The notes: generated by a model from the letters alone, not told the origin. Counted from the first letter of the stretch, positions 8,250-14,976 are shown. The stretch: 14,976 nucleotides of DNA from Dehalococcoidia bacterium (GCA_029859145.1 JAOUDT010000008.1:1-14976), one strand, 5' to 3'. Program-made: numbers and translations.

Positions 8250-9332
8250 TCATGCTCCTCTCTTGTAGAATTGTCTGTTGACTACCTGAGCAGCCACTGG
8301 TTTGCTGCGAATCATTATCTCTATATCAGTGTTGACGGTGGCCAGCTCAATCGGAACGTAGCCGAACCCAATACTAATATCCAGGGTTGGTGAATAGCCA
8401 CCGCTGGTGACTTTCCCCACCTCTCGACCACCCTTGACAATTTTGTAGCCTGGACGGGCTATGCCCTGCCCTGTCACTCGAAGGCCGATATGCTTGCGCT
8501 TTACACCTTGGCGCTTGATCTCAAGCAGGGCACTTTTCCCGACGAAGTCGCGGTCGTTCATCTCTACTAACCACTCCAACCCGGCCTCAAAGGGATTGGT
8601 GTTCCTGTCCATGTCCTGCCCATACAACAACATGCCGGCTTCCAATCGCAAGCTGTCACGTGCGCCTAGCCCACAAGGTTTCACTCCCTGCTTCATGAAC
8701 GATTGCCATAGGTGCAAGGCGTTTGTCGCGTCGCTGATTATCTCAAATCCATCTTCTCCCGTGTATCCCGTTCTAGCGGCGATTACCTCTACATCCTCTA
8801 TCCTCGTTTGGGCGACACCAAACCTAGGTAAATTGGAGATGTCCTTCAAACTCTGTAGATGGCGGACAGTTGGGCCCTGGACGGCTACCATAACCGTATC
8901 GGCAGTTTTGTCTCGAATGACGACATCAGGGTCCGAGCCCGCCCAACGATCCAGCCAACCAAGCTTTGGCTCAATGTTGCCTGCATTACAGACTATCAAG
9001 AAGCAATCGGTCTCCACCCGATATGCCAATAAATCATCTAAGATGCCCCCATCCTCCAAACACAAGAGACAGAGCTGTGAGGAACCTATCTCCAGTCTGC
9101 CTACCCGTTTGGTCAATACCTTATCAAGAAAGGCTCCCGCGTTCCTTCCGGTTATCCAGATTCTACCCATATCAGAAACATCGAAAATCCCTGCTCCAGA
9201 CCGAACAGCCCTGTGCTCTTCCAGGACAGAAGCGTACCAGACCGGTAACTCCCAACCAGCAAAATACGTCATCCTGGCTCTGAGCTCATGATGTACCTTG
9301 TTAAGAGGAGTCTTCTTTAACAGTCTCACCAT
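8250..9332 (-). CDS. gcvT: Glycine cleavage system aminomethyltransferase (T protein)
   Basis: Moves the methylene group from aminomethyl-lipoyl-GcvH to tetrahydrofolate, releasing ammonia and forming 5,10-methylene-THF. It has 360 residues, a typical length. Recognisable segments are TYFAGWELPVWYASVLEEHRAVR (22-44), FDVSDMGRI, GGILDDLLAYR around residues 95-105 (containing the conserved active-site Asp of GcvT), TGYTGEDGFEI, and the folate-site GQDMDRNTNPFEAGL. The C-terminal domain has VTSGGYSPTLDISIGFGYVP. First gene of the operon; ATG 9332 is 47 bases beyond the riboswitch terminator. No obvious Shine-Dalgarno sequence precedes it, but the family N-terminus (TPLNKVHHELRARM) requires this start or one very near. 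Confidence 0.96.
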   Translation of the reverse strand: MVRLLKKTPLNKVHHELRARMTYFAGWELPVWYASVLEEHRAVRSGAGIFDVSDMGRIWITGRNAGAFLDKVLTKRVGRLEIGSSQLCLLCLEDGGILDDLLAYRVETDCFLIVCNAGNIEPKLGWLDRWAGSDPDVVIRDKTADTVMVAVQGPTVRHLQSLKDISNLPRFGVAQTRIEDVEVIAARTGYTGEDGFEIISDATNALHLWQSFMKQGVKPCGLGARDSLRLEAGMLLYGQDMDRNTNPFEAGLEWLVEMNDRDFVGKSALLEIKRQGVKRKHIGLRVTGQGIARPGYKIVKGGREVGKVTSGGYSPTLDISIGFGYVPIELATVNTDIEIMIRSKPVAAQVVNRQFYKRGA

Positions 9333-9378
9333 TTACGTTGCTACGAAAAATCTTCTTGAAGAATCTATATTCTTCCCC

Positions 9379-9416
9379 AAAAAAAGAGGGAAGACCTATT
9401 GTAAATAGGTCTTCCC
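9379..9416 (-). terminator. Intrinsic terminator of the glycine riboswitch (expression platform)
   Basis: On the minus strand, a 12-bp perfect stem (GGGAAGACCTAT, 9416-9405, with ATAGGTCTTCCC, 9399-9388) and a 5-base loop are followed by TCTTTTTTT. It sits between the riboswitch and gcvT. The first four bases of the stem (GGGA, 9416-9413) are also the 3' strand of P1 of the second glycine aptamer. The two structures are therefore mutually exclusive. I infer an ON switch: glycine-bound aptamer weakens the terminator base and lets polymerase through. Confidence 0.9.
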
Positions 9417-9587
9417 TGTCTGTTTACCTGAGAGATCGCCCGCCACCTATTTGCGGACTTACCCCTTCGGTGCTCTAATATCGAAGCCTCTCCAGGGATT
9501 TCCCTTACGGTAGTCCTTTTGCCTGAAAGTTTCGGGAGTTTCTCCCTTTCCTCTTCGGCTCCCTATACCGGGTATCTCCTACCGTAA
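9413..9587 (-). promoter_or_regulatory. Tandem glycine riboswitch (gcvT motif, two aptamers)
   Basis: The minus strand carries two successive glycine aptamers. Aptamer 1 is closed by a perfect 9-bp P1 (TTACGGTAG, 9587-9579, with CTACCGTAA, 9513-9505) and contains GCCGAAGAGG and ACTTTCAGGCAAAAGGAC. Aptamer 2 is closed by TCCCTG (9498-9493) with CAGGGA (9418-9413) and contains GGAGAG, CACCGAAGGGGTAA and the signature ATCTCTCAGGTAAACAGAC. The short linker between the aptamers fits the tandem arrangement of this class. It lies directly before gcvT and is followed by an overlapping terminator, the usual setting for this riboswitch family in other bacteria. It very probably controls the entire operon down to lipA. 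Confidence 0.95.
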
Positions 9588-9606
9588 CCGACCAACTTTA
9601 CCCAGT

Positions 9607-9615
9607 ATTATGACA
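9607..9615 (-). promoter_or_regulatory. Extended -10 promoter of the gcv operon
   Basis: TGTCATAAT on the minus strand is a TGn-extended -10 hexamer with one mismatch. It would start transcription near 9600, about 10 bases before P1 of the first glycine aptamer, which is where a riboswitch leader should begin. The -35 position (9635-9630, TGGAAT) is poor, 3 of 6. The placement is the strongest argument. Confidence 0.5.
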
Positions 9616-10187
9616 CAACACTGTGGGATATTCCACCACAAGGTCGACAATTTGACGTTAGCGTTTTCTCTCCTTGAGGAAGAGTTCCGGCAACTAAGGT
9701 CACACCTGCAATTATTGCGAGATGCGTCGCTGAAAGAGCCTAGAATCAACCTGAAACCATTCCTGTCCCAGAAACAATCGCTACTGACAACAAGTCAAAA
9801 TTCCCTGTACGAAGCGCCCGTGCCTGGAATTGCACTTCTCGAGTCAAAAGGTTAGCCATAGCTAAGCGATGATTTGCAGATCGAGCCAAGGACGCGTTTT
9901 CCATCAGAACTAGACTACGACAAGGGAGAACTAGGTTATACAATGTCTGTTCTTCAGAATAGAGACTCCCACAATATGAACCTGAGGTCTAAGGGATCCA
10001 TCTCATATTTAAAGTGGGGGCTGACCGCAGGATAGACAGGACTTTCAGTCTGGAATTCGCCCTTTCGTCAGCTAAGCGCTGAACCGATTGCACAATCCAG
10101 GCTAATGTGTGCTAACCACTGGACTGTGACACCCAAGTATAGTACCCTATCTCGTCTACGTCTCTAGTTTATTGACGAATTCTTTTT
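9616..10187. other. Gene-free stretch between gcv promoter and HAD-like gene
   Basis: About 570 bases without a supportable gene. An 81-codon open frame on the plus strand (9610-9855) begins inside the gcv promoter and has no recognisable family. I see no tRNA and no CRISPR repeat. A weak hairpin, TCAGC/GCTGA, lies near 10068-10082. Two short pieces (ACAATGTCTGTT near 9940 and AAGTGGGGG near 10012) recur in the same order in the gene-free stretch before 13391. Confidence 0.5.
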
Positions 10188-10193
10188 GTGAAT

Positions 10194-10685
10194 ATGGAGA
10201 TACTCATTTTCTTGCACGGAACGACCATAATGCACAAATCTGCTGAAGGTCTTGCCCGAGAAGAAACAGTCAAACAAGTTACGGAGGGTGACGAATATCT
10301 TCATGATTACGCATCGTACATTCCTATCGGCAGCGCTGTTAGGAAATTACAGAAATGGAAGCGACAAGGAGCAACAATATGCTATTTGAGCTCTCACAAA
10401 AATGCTAGAGATGTTGCAGAGGACAAGTTTGTTTTGAAGAAATATGCTTTCCCCGCCGGACGAATCTTCTATCGTCGAAATAGAGAGGAATACAAGGATG
10501 TTGTTGAGAGAACTCGACCTCTTCCGGACGTGATTGTTGAAGACGATTGTGAATCAATAGGTGGAGAAGTTGAAATGGTCTATCCTAATCTTAAGCCGGA
10601 ACTGAAAAGCAGAATCAAATCAATTGTTGTTAAGGAGTTTGGCGGCGTAGATCATCTTCCTGATGAGATTTCCGAATTGAGGTAG
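10194..10685 (+). CDS. HAD-like hypothetical protein with degenerate motif I
   Basis: A 163-residue soluble protein without a named family that I can assign. Its layout resembles the haloacid dehalogenase (HAD) fold. A hydrophobic strand MEILIFLHGTT opens the protein where HAD enzymes have DxDGT. It is followed by strand ICYLSSH (motif II serine), LKKYAFP (possible motif III lysine) and DVIVEDDCESIGG (motif IV acidic pair). The motif I nucleophile and second aspartate appear replaced by Phe and His, so ordinary phosphatase chemistry is doubtful. A GTG two codons upstream (10188) is an alternative start; ATG 10194 is preferred because the strand begins there. No Shine-Dalgarno sequence is visible before either. 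It stands alone, convergent with the MFS gene at 10727, and looks more AT-rich than the operon to its left, which hints at separate origin. Confidence 0.72.
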   Translation: MEILIFLHGTTIMHKSAEGLAREETVKQVTEGDEYLHDYASYIPIGSAVRKLQKWKRQGATICYLSSHKNARDVAEDKFVLKKYAFPAGRIFYRRNREEYKDVVERTRPLPDVIVEDDCESIGGEVEMVYPNLKPELKSRIKSIVVKEFGGVDHLPDEISELR

Positions 10686-10726
10686 GAGAACAGGGTTTTG
10701 CGCAATCTATGAGATACTCGAGAAGA

Positions 10727-11968
10727 CTACAAACGAAATCGGCGGGCCCACCAGTAGTACCCCAGTGCAGCAATCAACGCTATAGATGCGATGGGCGCCC
10801 ACACCAGCCTCATGTCGGAAGGGAACGCATCAAGCAGTAGTCCTCCAACCAGAGGACCCGCTGATATACCCAGGGTTTCGCTTAGCCCGAAGAATCCCAT
10901 ATATCGTCCCCTCTGATCTTTTGGAGCAAGTTCCCCTATCACTGAGAGCGTAACCGGAGAATGTATGATCTCGCCTGTAGTAATTATCGCCATTGCTCCC
11001 AGAGCCCATCCAAATTGTGTTATCCAACCAAAGGACAGATAGCCAAACACGTAAATCAGGCTTCCAAGGATGAGAGCACGGAATTTCGCCAGCCGCCTGA
11101 CGGCAAGAGTCATAGGATATTGAAAGAAAATCACTATCAGGCCGTTCAAGGTAAGCAATAGACCATATTGAGCGGTGGAAAATCCGACTCTATCCACGGC
11201 GAAGATGGATAAAGTACTTGCCATTTGCCCCATAACTATGAACAGCAGGAGACTCACTATTGTGAAGACCAGGAAGGCCCGGTCGCCGGCAGGGGGAAGT
11301 ATGCTTCGAAAGCCTACTCTTCTACCCGTTTTCTGCGAAGACTCGCGAAGAGCGAAAAAGACAATGAGGGAAATGATGATGGACGTCAGAACCGGAACCC
11401 CGAAGAGCCAGCCGTAGGGCAGGAAAGTGGCCAGATATCCTCCTATGGCAGGGCCGGCTGCCCAGCCTATGTTAGCTCCTATGCGCAGGATGCCATATGC
11501 TTCCGTCAGCCTTCCTTTCGAGGTGAAATCTGCTACCACGGCTGAGATCACAGGACGTGCTATGGTGAGCACTGACCTACTGGCAATGTAGGCGATCGCA
11601 ATGGACCACACCGGTGCCGAAATCCCGATGAGAACAGCCAGCCCTGCAAACAAGAATATACTTACCGAAGCAGCTATAAGTAGAATTGGGCGCCGGCCAA
11701 ATCTGTCCGAAAGAGCTCCTCCGAGTGCCTGGCTGACGGCTGAGCAAAGCCCGGCAGCCAGCAGGATTATTCCGACCTCAGTCATGGAAAGGCCTCTATC
11801 CTGATAGAGATATAGACTCAGAAACGGCATGCAGATGGAGAAACCGATTACTACGAAAAACTGAATGACAGTGACAATCCACACCCCGGGTTCAAATCGG
11901 TGAAAGACGTTTTGTAATGGGCTCGTGGCTTTTTCAGATAATTCTTTCATGATCTGCGTAAAACACAT
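10727..11968 (-). CDS. MFS transporter (drug-efflux-like)
   Basis: An integral inner-membrane protein of the major facilitator superfamily, 413 residues from ATG 11968, with about 12 hydrophobic segments. Motif A is clear in the loop after TM2 (GGALSDRFGRRP, about 83-94). In the C-terminal half, HSPVTLSVIGELAPKDQRGRYMGFFGLSETLG resembles MdtH-like exporters and sugar or drug efflux relatives. The substrate cannot be told. The open frame extends to 12097, but residues upstream of MCFTQIM are not MFS-like, and that DNA holds a decayed DUF951 gene on the opposite strand, so the extension is rejected. AAAAGAG lies 8 bases before ATG 11968; ATG 11950 is also possible. It is convergent with the HAD-like gene, and no regulator gene is adjacent. 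Confidence 0.88.
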   Translation of the reverse strand: MCFTQIMKELSEKATSPLQNVFHRFEPGVWIVTVIQFFVVIGFSICMPFLSLYLYQDRGLSMTEVGIILLAAGLCSAVSQALGGALSDRFGRRPILLIAASVSIFLFAGLAVLIGISAPVWSIAIAYIASRSVLTIARPVISAVVADFTSKGRLTEAYGILRIGANIGWAAGPAIGGYLATFLPYGWLFGVPVLTSIIISLIVFFALRESSQKTGRRVGFRSILPPAGDRAFLVFTIVSLLLFIVMGQMASTLSIFAVDRVGFSTAQYGLLLTLNGLIVIFFQYPMTLAVRRLAKFRALILGSLIYVFGYLSFGWITQFGWALGAMAIITTGEIIHSPVTLSVIGELAPKDQRGRYMGFFGLSETLGISAGPLVGGLLLDAFPSDMRLVWAPIASIALIAALGYYWWARRFRL

Positions 11969-12313
11969 GATTATAACTCTTTTGGCTCCGTTTGCCTTCC
12001 AGTCTAACCAATAACCCCTGCAACAGCTGCAAGTGGTAGGTGGCGCATGGACATCGACATCAGCCTTCTGTGCCTCAAATGCCAGTGAAGGGTGCATCGG
12101 GAAAGAGAAGCGTTCAGGAGAAGGGCAAAGGAATTCGGTGCCGCAATTAACTAGCTAATCAGCTTCACGATGATAGAAGTGCCCCTCGATGGTCTGGGCA
12201 GTGAGGTAACAAAACGGCCTAATGTGATACAAATCTCTTATGGAACGTCACCTCTCACCTAGAGGTTATTATCATTACTTGCAGTTTGTATGTTGTGTGG
12301 GTGCCGAAATCCT
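11969..12313. other. Gene-free spacer holding the DUF951 remnant
   Basis: Between the MFS start and the GNAT stop there is no intact gene. The DUF951 remnant occupies about 12016-12154. The rest (12155-12313) contains a small hairpin, ACCTCT/AGAGGT (12247-12263), without a T-run on either side. It also holds a 30-codon frame from 12170 with no recognised homology. TATAAT on the minus strand (11975-11970) could be a -10 for the MFS gene but would lie very close to its start. Confidence 0.45.
12016..12154 (+). pseudogene. Decayed second copy of DUF951 gene
   Basis: The plus strand here is plainly related to the DUF951 gene at 1843-2073. Frame 1 reads PCNSCKW then a stop (12037-12039), matching HPCGSYKW. 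After a frameshift, frame 2 from 12047 reads MDIDISLLCLKCQ, stop (12086-12088), RVHREREAFRRRAKEFG. This follows the family pattern D-I-x-L-x-C-x-x-C-x-x-R-V-x-x-x-R-E-x-F-R-R-R. At DNA level the segments CTCAAATGCCAG and GTTCAGGAGAAG are identical in both copies. The frameshift plus two stops make it non-functional. Unlike the intact copy, it keeps both cysteines of the CxxC. The upstream border is unclear; residues before PCN are hard to match. This remnant explains the false N-terminal extension of the MFS frame on the other strand. Confidence 0.75.
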
Positions 12314-12829
12314 TCAGGGCTGGTGGAGAAATCTGATTGTATGGGGCTCTAGCCCTACCCCAAACTGGATAAAGCTATTATTTTCTAGAACTCGAATTGC
12401 AGCTTTATTGTCAATATCCGTCTCAGCCTCGATGTGTTTTACCTTGGGCTGCTGCTCTGTCCATTGAACTATGCCAGCTACCATTTCCGTTGCTAGGCCT
12501 TGTCCCTGAAATTCAGGAAGAACCGAATAGCCAATCTCAACTACTCCTCGCCTGTCTGGAGGACCTTTGAAACCAATACTTCCACAGAGTACTGGATAAT
12601 CGCCATCAACTCGAATTGCATACCATGTGAGCCAGCTTTCCCACTCAGGATGTTTTTCGTAAAGTCCGTAGAAACAACCCAAAACATCTCTAAGATCGGC
12701 CGATGGCCATGTTTCCGGTACTAAGGCTCCCAGCAATTTCGCGAATTCTGCTCTATCTTCAAGCTCAGATGCTGCGAGTACTTTTGTTCCTGCAACTAGT
12801 CTCAATCTGTCCGTTGTTTTGACTATCAT
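12314..12829 (-). CDS. GNAT family N-acetyltransferase (RimJ/RimL-like)
   Basis: A 171-residue acetyl-CoA-dependent acetyltransferase. The N-terminus TTDRLRLVAGT is the usual first strand of RimJ/RimL-type enzymes. The acetyl-CoA pyrophosphate loop, motif A, is seen as VLPEFQGQGLATEMV (103-117; Q/GxGxG/A pattern). IEAETDIDNKAAIRVLENNSF (133-153) is the typical motif B with the Asn that contacts CoA. The substrate cannot be inferred. ATG 12829 is chosen because GGAG stands 5 bases before it; the open frame continues to 13204, but that part does not resemble any family. It is a single gene with no operon partners. A pair of tandem palindromes lies 148-187 bases upstream and could be a control region. 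Confidence 0.9.
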   Translation of the reverse strand: MIVKTTDRLRLVAGTKVLAASELEDRAEFAKLLGALVPETWPSADLRDVLGCFYGLYEKHPEWESWLTWYAIRVDGDYPVLCGSIGFKGPPDRRGVVEIGYSVLPEFQGQGLATEMVAGIVQWTEQQPKVKHIEAETDIDNKAAIRVLENNSFIQFGVGLEPHTIRFLHQP

Positions 12830-13390
12830 TCTGTCTCCACACATTAGTGTGTGACGATTAACTCTCCATGGATTGCCTGTGGACGATGCAGGGGTGCATG
12901 AATTCCTATTTTGCCTCCAGTATAACATCTTGATCCATAGCGCATTATGAGTTCCTGTCAACATCTCCGAGGAATATTGGATGACAATCCGACTGAGAGT
13001 TGGATGAAAATCCGACCAGAGGTTAGCTTTATCAGCTCTGTGGGCCAGTTTGTGTGCTGTTACATGGCTCGCTACACTCTGCACATTGATCTGGATGCCC
13101 GCTTCGTTTCTGCGGGGCAGGCGCTTAACCCATTGACAACTGACCGACAAACACATATCATACCGCAGATGGCCACAGGGTAATTCCTGGCAACTAAAAT
13201 GCATTGATCGATGGTTGCTCTAATATACAAGTCCTCACAATGTCTGTTTTCCTCACTCCTCAAGTGGGGGACAGGTCGCGGCTCAGGCCCTAGGCGTAAT
13301 TCGCGCGCAATCGTTCTAGGGAGCCCTATTTGCGACTCGAATCTCGAGCGGACGTGCTGTCGCCATTACACACAAAACAGCTAAACAACG
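12830..13390. other. Gene-free stretch between divergent GNAT and MFS genes
   Basis: About 560 bases without a supportable gene. Open frames here (for example 12947-13183 plus, and the upstream extension of the GNAT frame) have no family resemblance. The stretch contains the tandem palindromes at 12977-13016, a motif AAGTGGGGGACAG near 13261, and a short inverted repeat TAGGG/CCCTA near 13317-13328. As the shared upstream region of two divergent genes it should hold two promoters, but none is clear enough to annotate. Confidence 0.5.
12977..13016. repeat. Two tandem palindromic 17-mers, 23-base period
   Basis: TTGGATGACAATCCGAC (12977-12993) and TTGGATGAAAATCCGAC (13000-13016) differ at one base and are spaced 23 bases start to start, about two helical turns. 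Each has inner symmetry, GGAT-4-ATCC. They could be operator sites for a dimeric regulator of the flanking genes, or leftover terminal repeats of an insertion sequence; IS21-type elements carry several such repeats near their ends. No transposase gene remains nearby. Confidence 0.6.
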
Positions 13391-14776
13391 ATGTCCGTTC
13401 ACATACATTTTCTGCACCGTCCTCATGACGTTCCGTCCAAGCTGAGCGAGGAACAGGTCCATAAGAGCCTGAGGAACAGCATATTCGATGGCTCGGCCTA
13501 TTCGGTAATGCTCGGGTTGACACAGAACTACATTACGCCGTTCGCGCTGGCAATGAAAGCAACCACTCAGCAGATTGGCTTGCTCACCGGCGTGCCCAAT
13601 TTCACTATGGCAGCGGCGCAGTTCGTAGCTCCGGCCCTCTCTGAGAGAATAGGGAGCCGAAAGCGTTTTATACTCCCCATGGTCCTTATGCACGCTTTGA
13701 TGTGGCTGCCAATTCTCCTCATCCCCTATCTATTCCAGACACACCAGGTCTGGTGGTTGATAGCGCTCATGACTTTGAGCACCGCCTTTGATTCTGCCCT
13801 GAACCCCGCGTGGGGAAGTATGATGGCGGACCTGGTGCCAACACAGATGCGCGGCCGATACTTCGGCCTACGCAACCGCATTACTGCCTTTATCTCCATG
13901 GCGTTCAGCTATGCGGCTGGAGGCATCTTACAATTGCTCACGGGCAATACCAATCTAGCTTTCACCATTATATTTATCGGAGCAATAGGATCACGGCTGG
14001 TCTCCTTCTATTTCCTGTCAAAGATGTACGAACCATTGAGTCCGGCGACCGAAAAGCGGGGCCATGACAGCATGTTGAAAATGGCCCGGGGCTTGTTCTC
14101 CACCAACATCGGCACGTTCATAATGCTCTGCGCGCTGATGAATTTCACCACCACCATTGCTGGACCGTTTTTCGCTCCCTATATGCTGCGCGATCTTAAT
14201 CTCAGCTACATCGTCTATACTGTACTGAACTCGGCGGCGGGACTGGCGACTGTTGGTTCTATGACATGGTGGGGCAAACGCATCGACAGAGCAGGAAGTA
14301 TCAAAGTGCTCAAAATTACGTCCCTGTTTGTTCCATTTGTTCCGCTGGGGTGGGCGCTAAACCACAGCTTGTGGTGGCTTGTCATCATGCAGCTATTCTC
14401 CGGGTTCGCCTGGGCGGGTTTTCAGCTTTCCAGCGGCGTGTTTATCTTCGATGCAGCTCTCCCACAGAACAGGACGCGCTACATAGCTCTTTATAACTCA
14501 CTGATATACCTTGGTGTCAGCGTAGGGGCTCTGGTCGGAGGCGTTCTGGCTCCACTCCTGCCCCCGTTTATGGGGAGTCATTTACTGTCCGTCTTCATAG
14601 TTTCAGGAGTGGCCCGGTTGGCCGTGGCGCTATTCTTCCTGCCGCGCATCAAGGAAGTGCGCAAGGTGCCACAAATTGAAGCCAGCGAATTGCTATTCAG
14701 CGATTTTCAACGCCCCTGGATTAATCAGGCGTTCGGCTACGTGACAAACCATTTCCGGCGTCACAAAACGCACTGA
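13391..14776 (+). CDS. MFS transporter
   Basis: A 461-residue membrane protein of the major facilitator superfamily, not closely similar to the MFS protein at 10727-11968. A soluble N-terminus (KLSEEQVHKSLRNSIFDGS) is followed by about 12 hydrophobic segments. A weakened motif A lies after TM2 (LSERIGSRKRF, 83-93). A second conserved loop, MADLVPTQMRGRYFGLRNRI, ends the first six-helix half, and WWGKRIDRAGSIKVLK is the matching loop in the second half. The substrate is unknown; no binding residues can be named. ATG 13391 gives the best N-terminus, without a visible Shine-Dalgarno sequence. The C-terminal tail (about 30 residues) is basic and probably cytoplasmic. It stands alone and is convergent with msrA; the gap of 73 bases has no clear terminator. 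Confidence 0.87.
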   Translation: MSVHIHFLHRPHDVPSKLSEEQVHKSLRNSIFDGSAYSVMLGLTQNYITPFALAMKATTQQIGLLTGVPNFTMAAAQFVAPALSERIGSRKRFILPMVLMHALMWLPILLIPYLFQTHQVWWLIALMTLSTAFDSALNPAWGSMMADLVPTQMRGRYFGLRNRITAFISMAFSYAAGGILQLLTGNTNLAFTIIFIGAIGSRLVSFYFLSKMYEPLSPATEKRGHDSMLKMARGLFSTNIGTFIMLCALMNFTTTIAGPFFAPYMLRDLNLSYIVYTVLNSAAGLATVGSMTWWGKRIDRAGSIKVLKITSLFVPFVPLGWALNHSLWWLVIMQLFSGFAWAGFQLSSGVFIFDAALPQNRTRYIALYNSLIYLGVSVGALVGGVLAPLLPPFMGSHLLSVFIVSGVARLAVALFFLPRIKEVRKVPQIEASELLFSDFQRPWINQAFGYVTNHFRRHKTH

Positions 14777-14849
14777 CGGTCAGATCTTCCCCGCCACAAG
14801 ACGCTGGAGAGTCCAACAAAGGACGGCATGGCAACATACCATCCCTCGA

Positions 14850-14976
14850 TTATTTCTTGAGGCGCTTTGTCCACTGCTTTCGGAACTTGTTGACCTTGGG
14901 GGAGATCACCACCTGGCAGTATGATTGTTCTGGATGTCGTGAAAAGTATTCGCGGTGGTAGTCTTCTGCGGGATAG
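14850..14976 (-). CDS. msrA: Peptide methionine sulfoxide reductase A, C-terminal end (partial)
   Basis: The right edge shows the last 42 codons of a minus-strand gene. The translation YPAEDYHREYFSRHPEQSYCQVVISPKVNKFRKQW matches the C-terminal part of MsrA (typically AEDYHQxYL...YC...PKVxKFRxxF), which reduces methionine-S-sulfoxide in proteins. The catalytic GCFW motif lies outside the window. The end shown stops soon after KFRKQWTKRLKK, as in MsrA forms without a long C-terminal cysteine tail. Confidence 0.88.
   Translation of the reverse strand, partial: YPAEDYHREYFSRHPEQSYCQVVISPKVNKFRKQWTKRLKK

Noticed and set aside
9610..9855. 81-codon plus-strand open frame beside the gcv promoter
   Set aside because: Its start lies within the minus-strand promoter, no ribosome binding site precedes it, and the translation resembles no family.
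10051..10065. CTGGAATTCGCCCTT, 15 bases that I recall from TOPO-type cloning vector junctions
   Set aside because: The bases on both sides do not continue as vector sequence as far as I remember it, so chance is more likely. A vector screen (UniVec) of 10000-10150 would settle it.
10091..10135. Possible tRNA-like segment (GGCTAATGTGTGCTAACCACTGG and RC)
   Set aside because: No acceptor stem, anticodon arm or T-loop GGTTCRA can be fitted on either strand.
11969..12097. N-terminal extension of the MFS frame (43 residues)
   Set aside because: It is not MFS-like, and the opposite strand carries a recognisable DUF951 remnant. A start at 11968 with a purine-rich site gives normal MFS length.
12247..12263. 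Hairpin ACCTCT/AGAGGT as a terminator for GNAT
   Set aside because: Stem of only 6 bp and no T-run on either strand.
12830..13204. N-terminal extension of the GNAT frame (125 residues)
   Set aside because: A GGAG-preceded ATG at 12829 matches the family N-terminus, and the upstream translation has no resemblance to any domain and covers the tandem repeats.
14820..14846. Inverted repeat ATGG/CCAT as a bidirectional terminator between MFS and msrA
   Set aside because: Only 4 bp of stem with no T-rich tail.

Overview
The window looks like chromosomal DNA of an uncultured bacterium, most plausibly of the Chloroflexota (Dehalococcoidia-like). The support is a split glycine dehydrogenase (gcvPA/gcvPB), a DUF951 gene next to a class 2 pyrF, a short TldD and moderate GC content. 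This assignment is inferred from gene content and protein style only; no marker gene such as rRNA is present.

Layout. At 1-962 (minus) lies the N-terminal part of a TldD-type metalloprotease, cut by the window edge. Divergent from it, pyrF (1068-1868, plus) is followed by a small DUF951 gene (1843-2073) that overlaps its end. From 9332 down to 2132, all on the minus strand and tightly packed, runs one long operon in transcription order: gcvT, gcvH, gcvPA, gcvPB, lpd, lipB, lipA. It encodes the whole glycine cleavage system (T, H, split P and L proteins) plus the two enzymes that make and attach the lipoyl group the H protein needs. In front of it sits a tandem glycine riboswitch (9413-9587) whose second aptamer shares bases with a strong intrinsic terminator (9379-9416). 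An extended -10 promoter (9607-9615) lies just upstream. Glycine therefore probably switches on both its own catabolism and cofactor assembly.

The right third is looser, accessory-type DNA. It has long gene-free stretches (about 9616-10187, 11969-12313 and 12830-13390), a HAD-like hypothetical protein lacking the usual nucleophile motif (10194-10685), two unrelated MFS transporters (10727-11968 minus; 13391-14776 plus), a GNAT acetyltransferase (12314-12829 minus) and the 3' end of msrA (14850-14976 minus). Hidden opposite the apparent N-terminal extension of the first MFS gene is a decayed second copy of the DUF951 gene (about 12016-12154, plus). A pair of tandem palindromic repeats (12977-13016) and short dispersed repeats suggest regulatory sites or old insertion-sequence remnants.

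I found no convincing new multi-gene system. The most informative items are the riboswitch/terminator architecture with lipoate genes inside the glycine operon, the DUF951 duplicate pair, the HAD-like protein with a degenerate motif I, and the palindromic tandem repeats.
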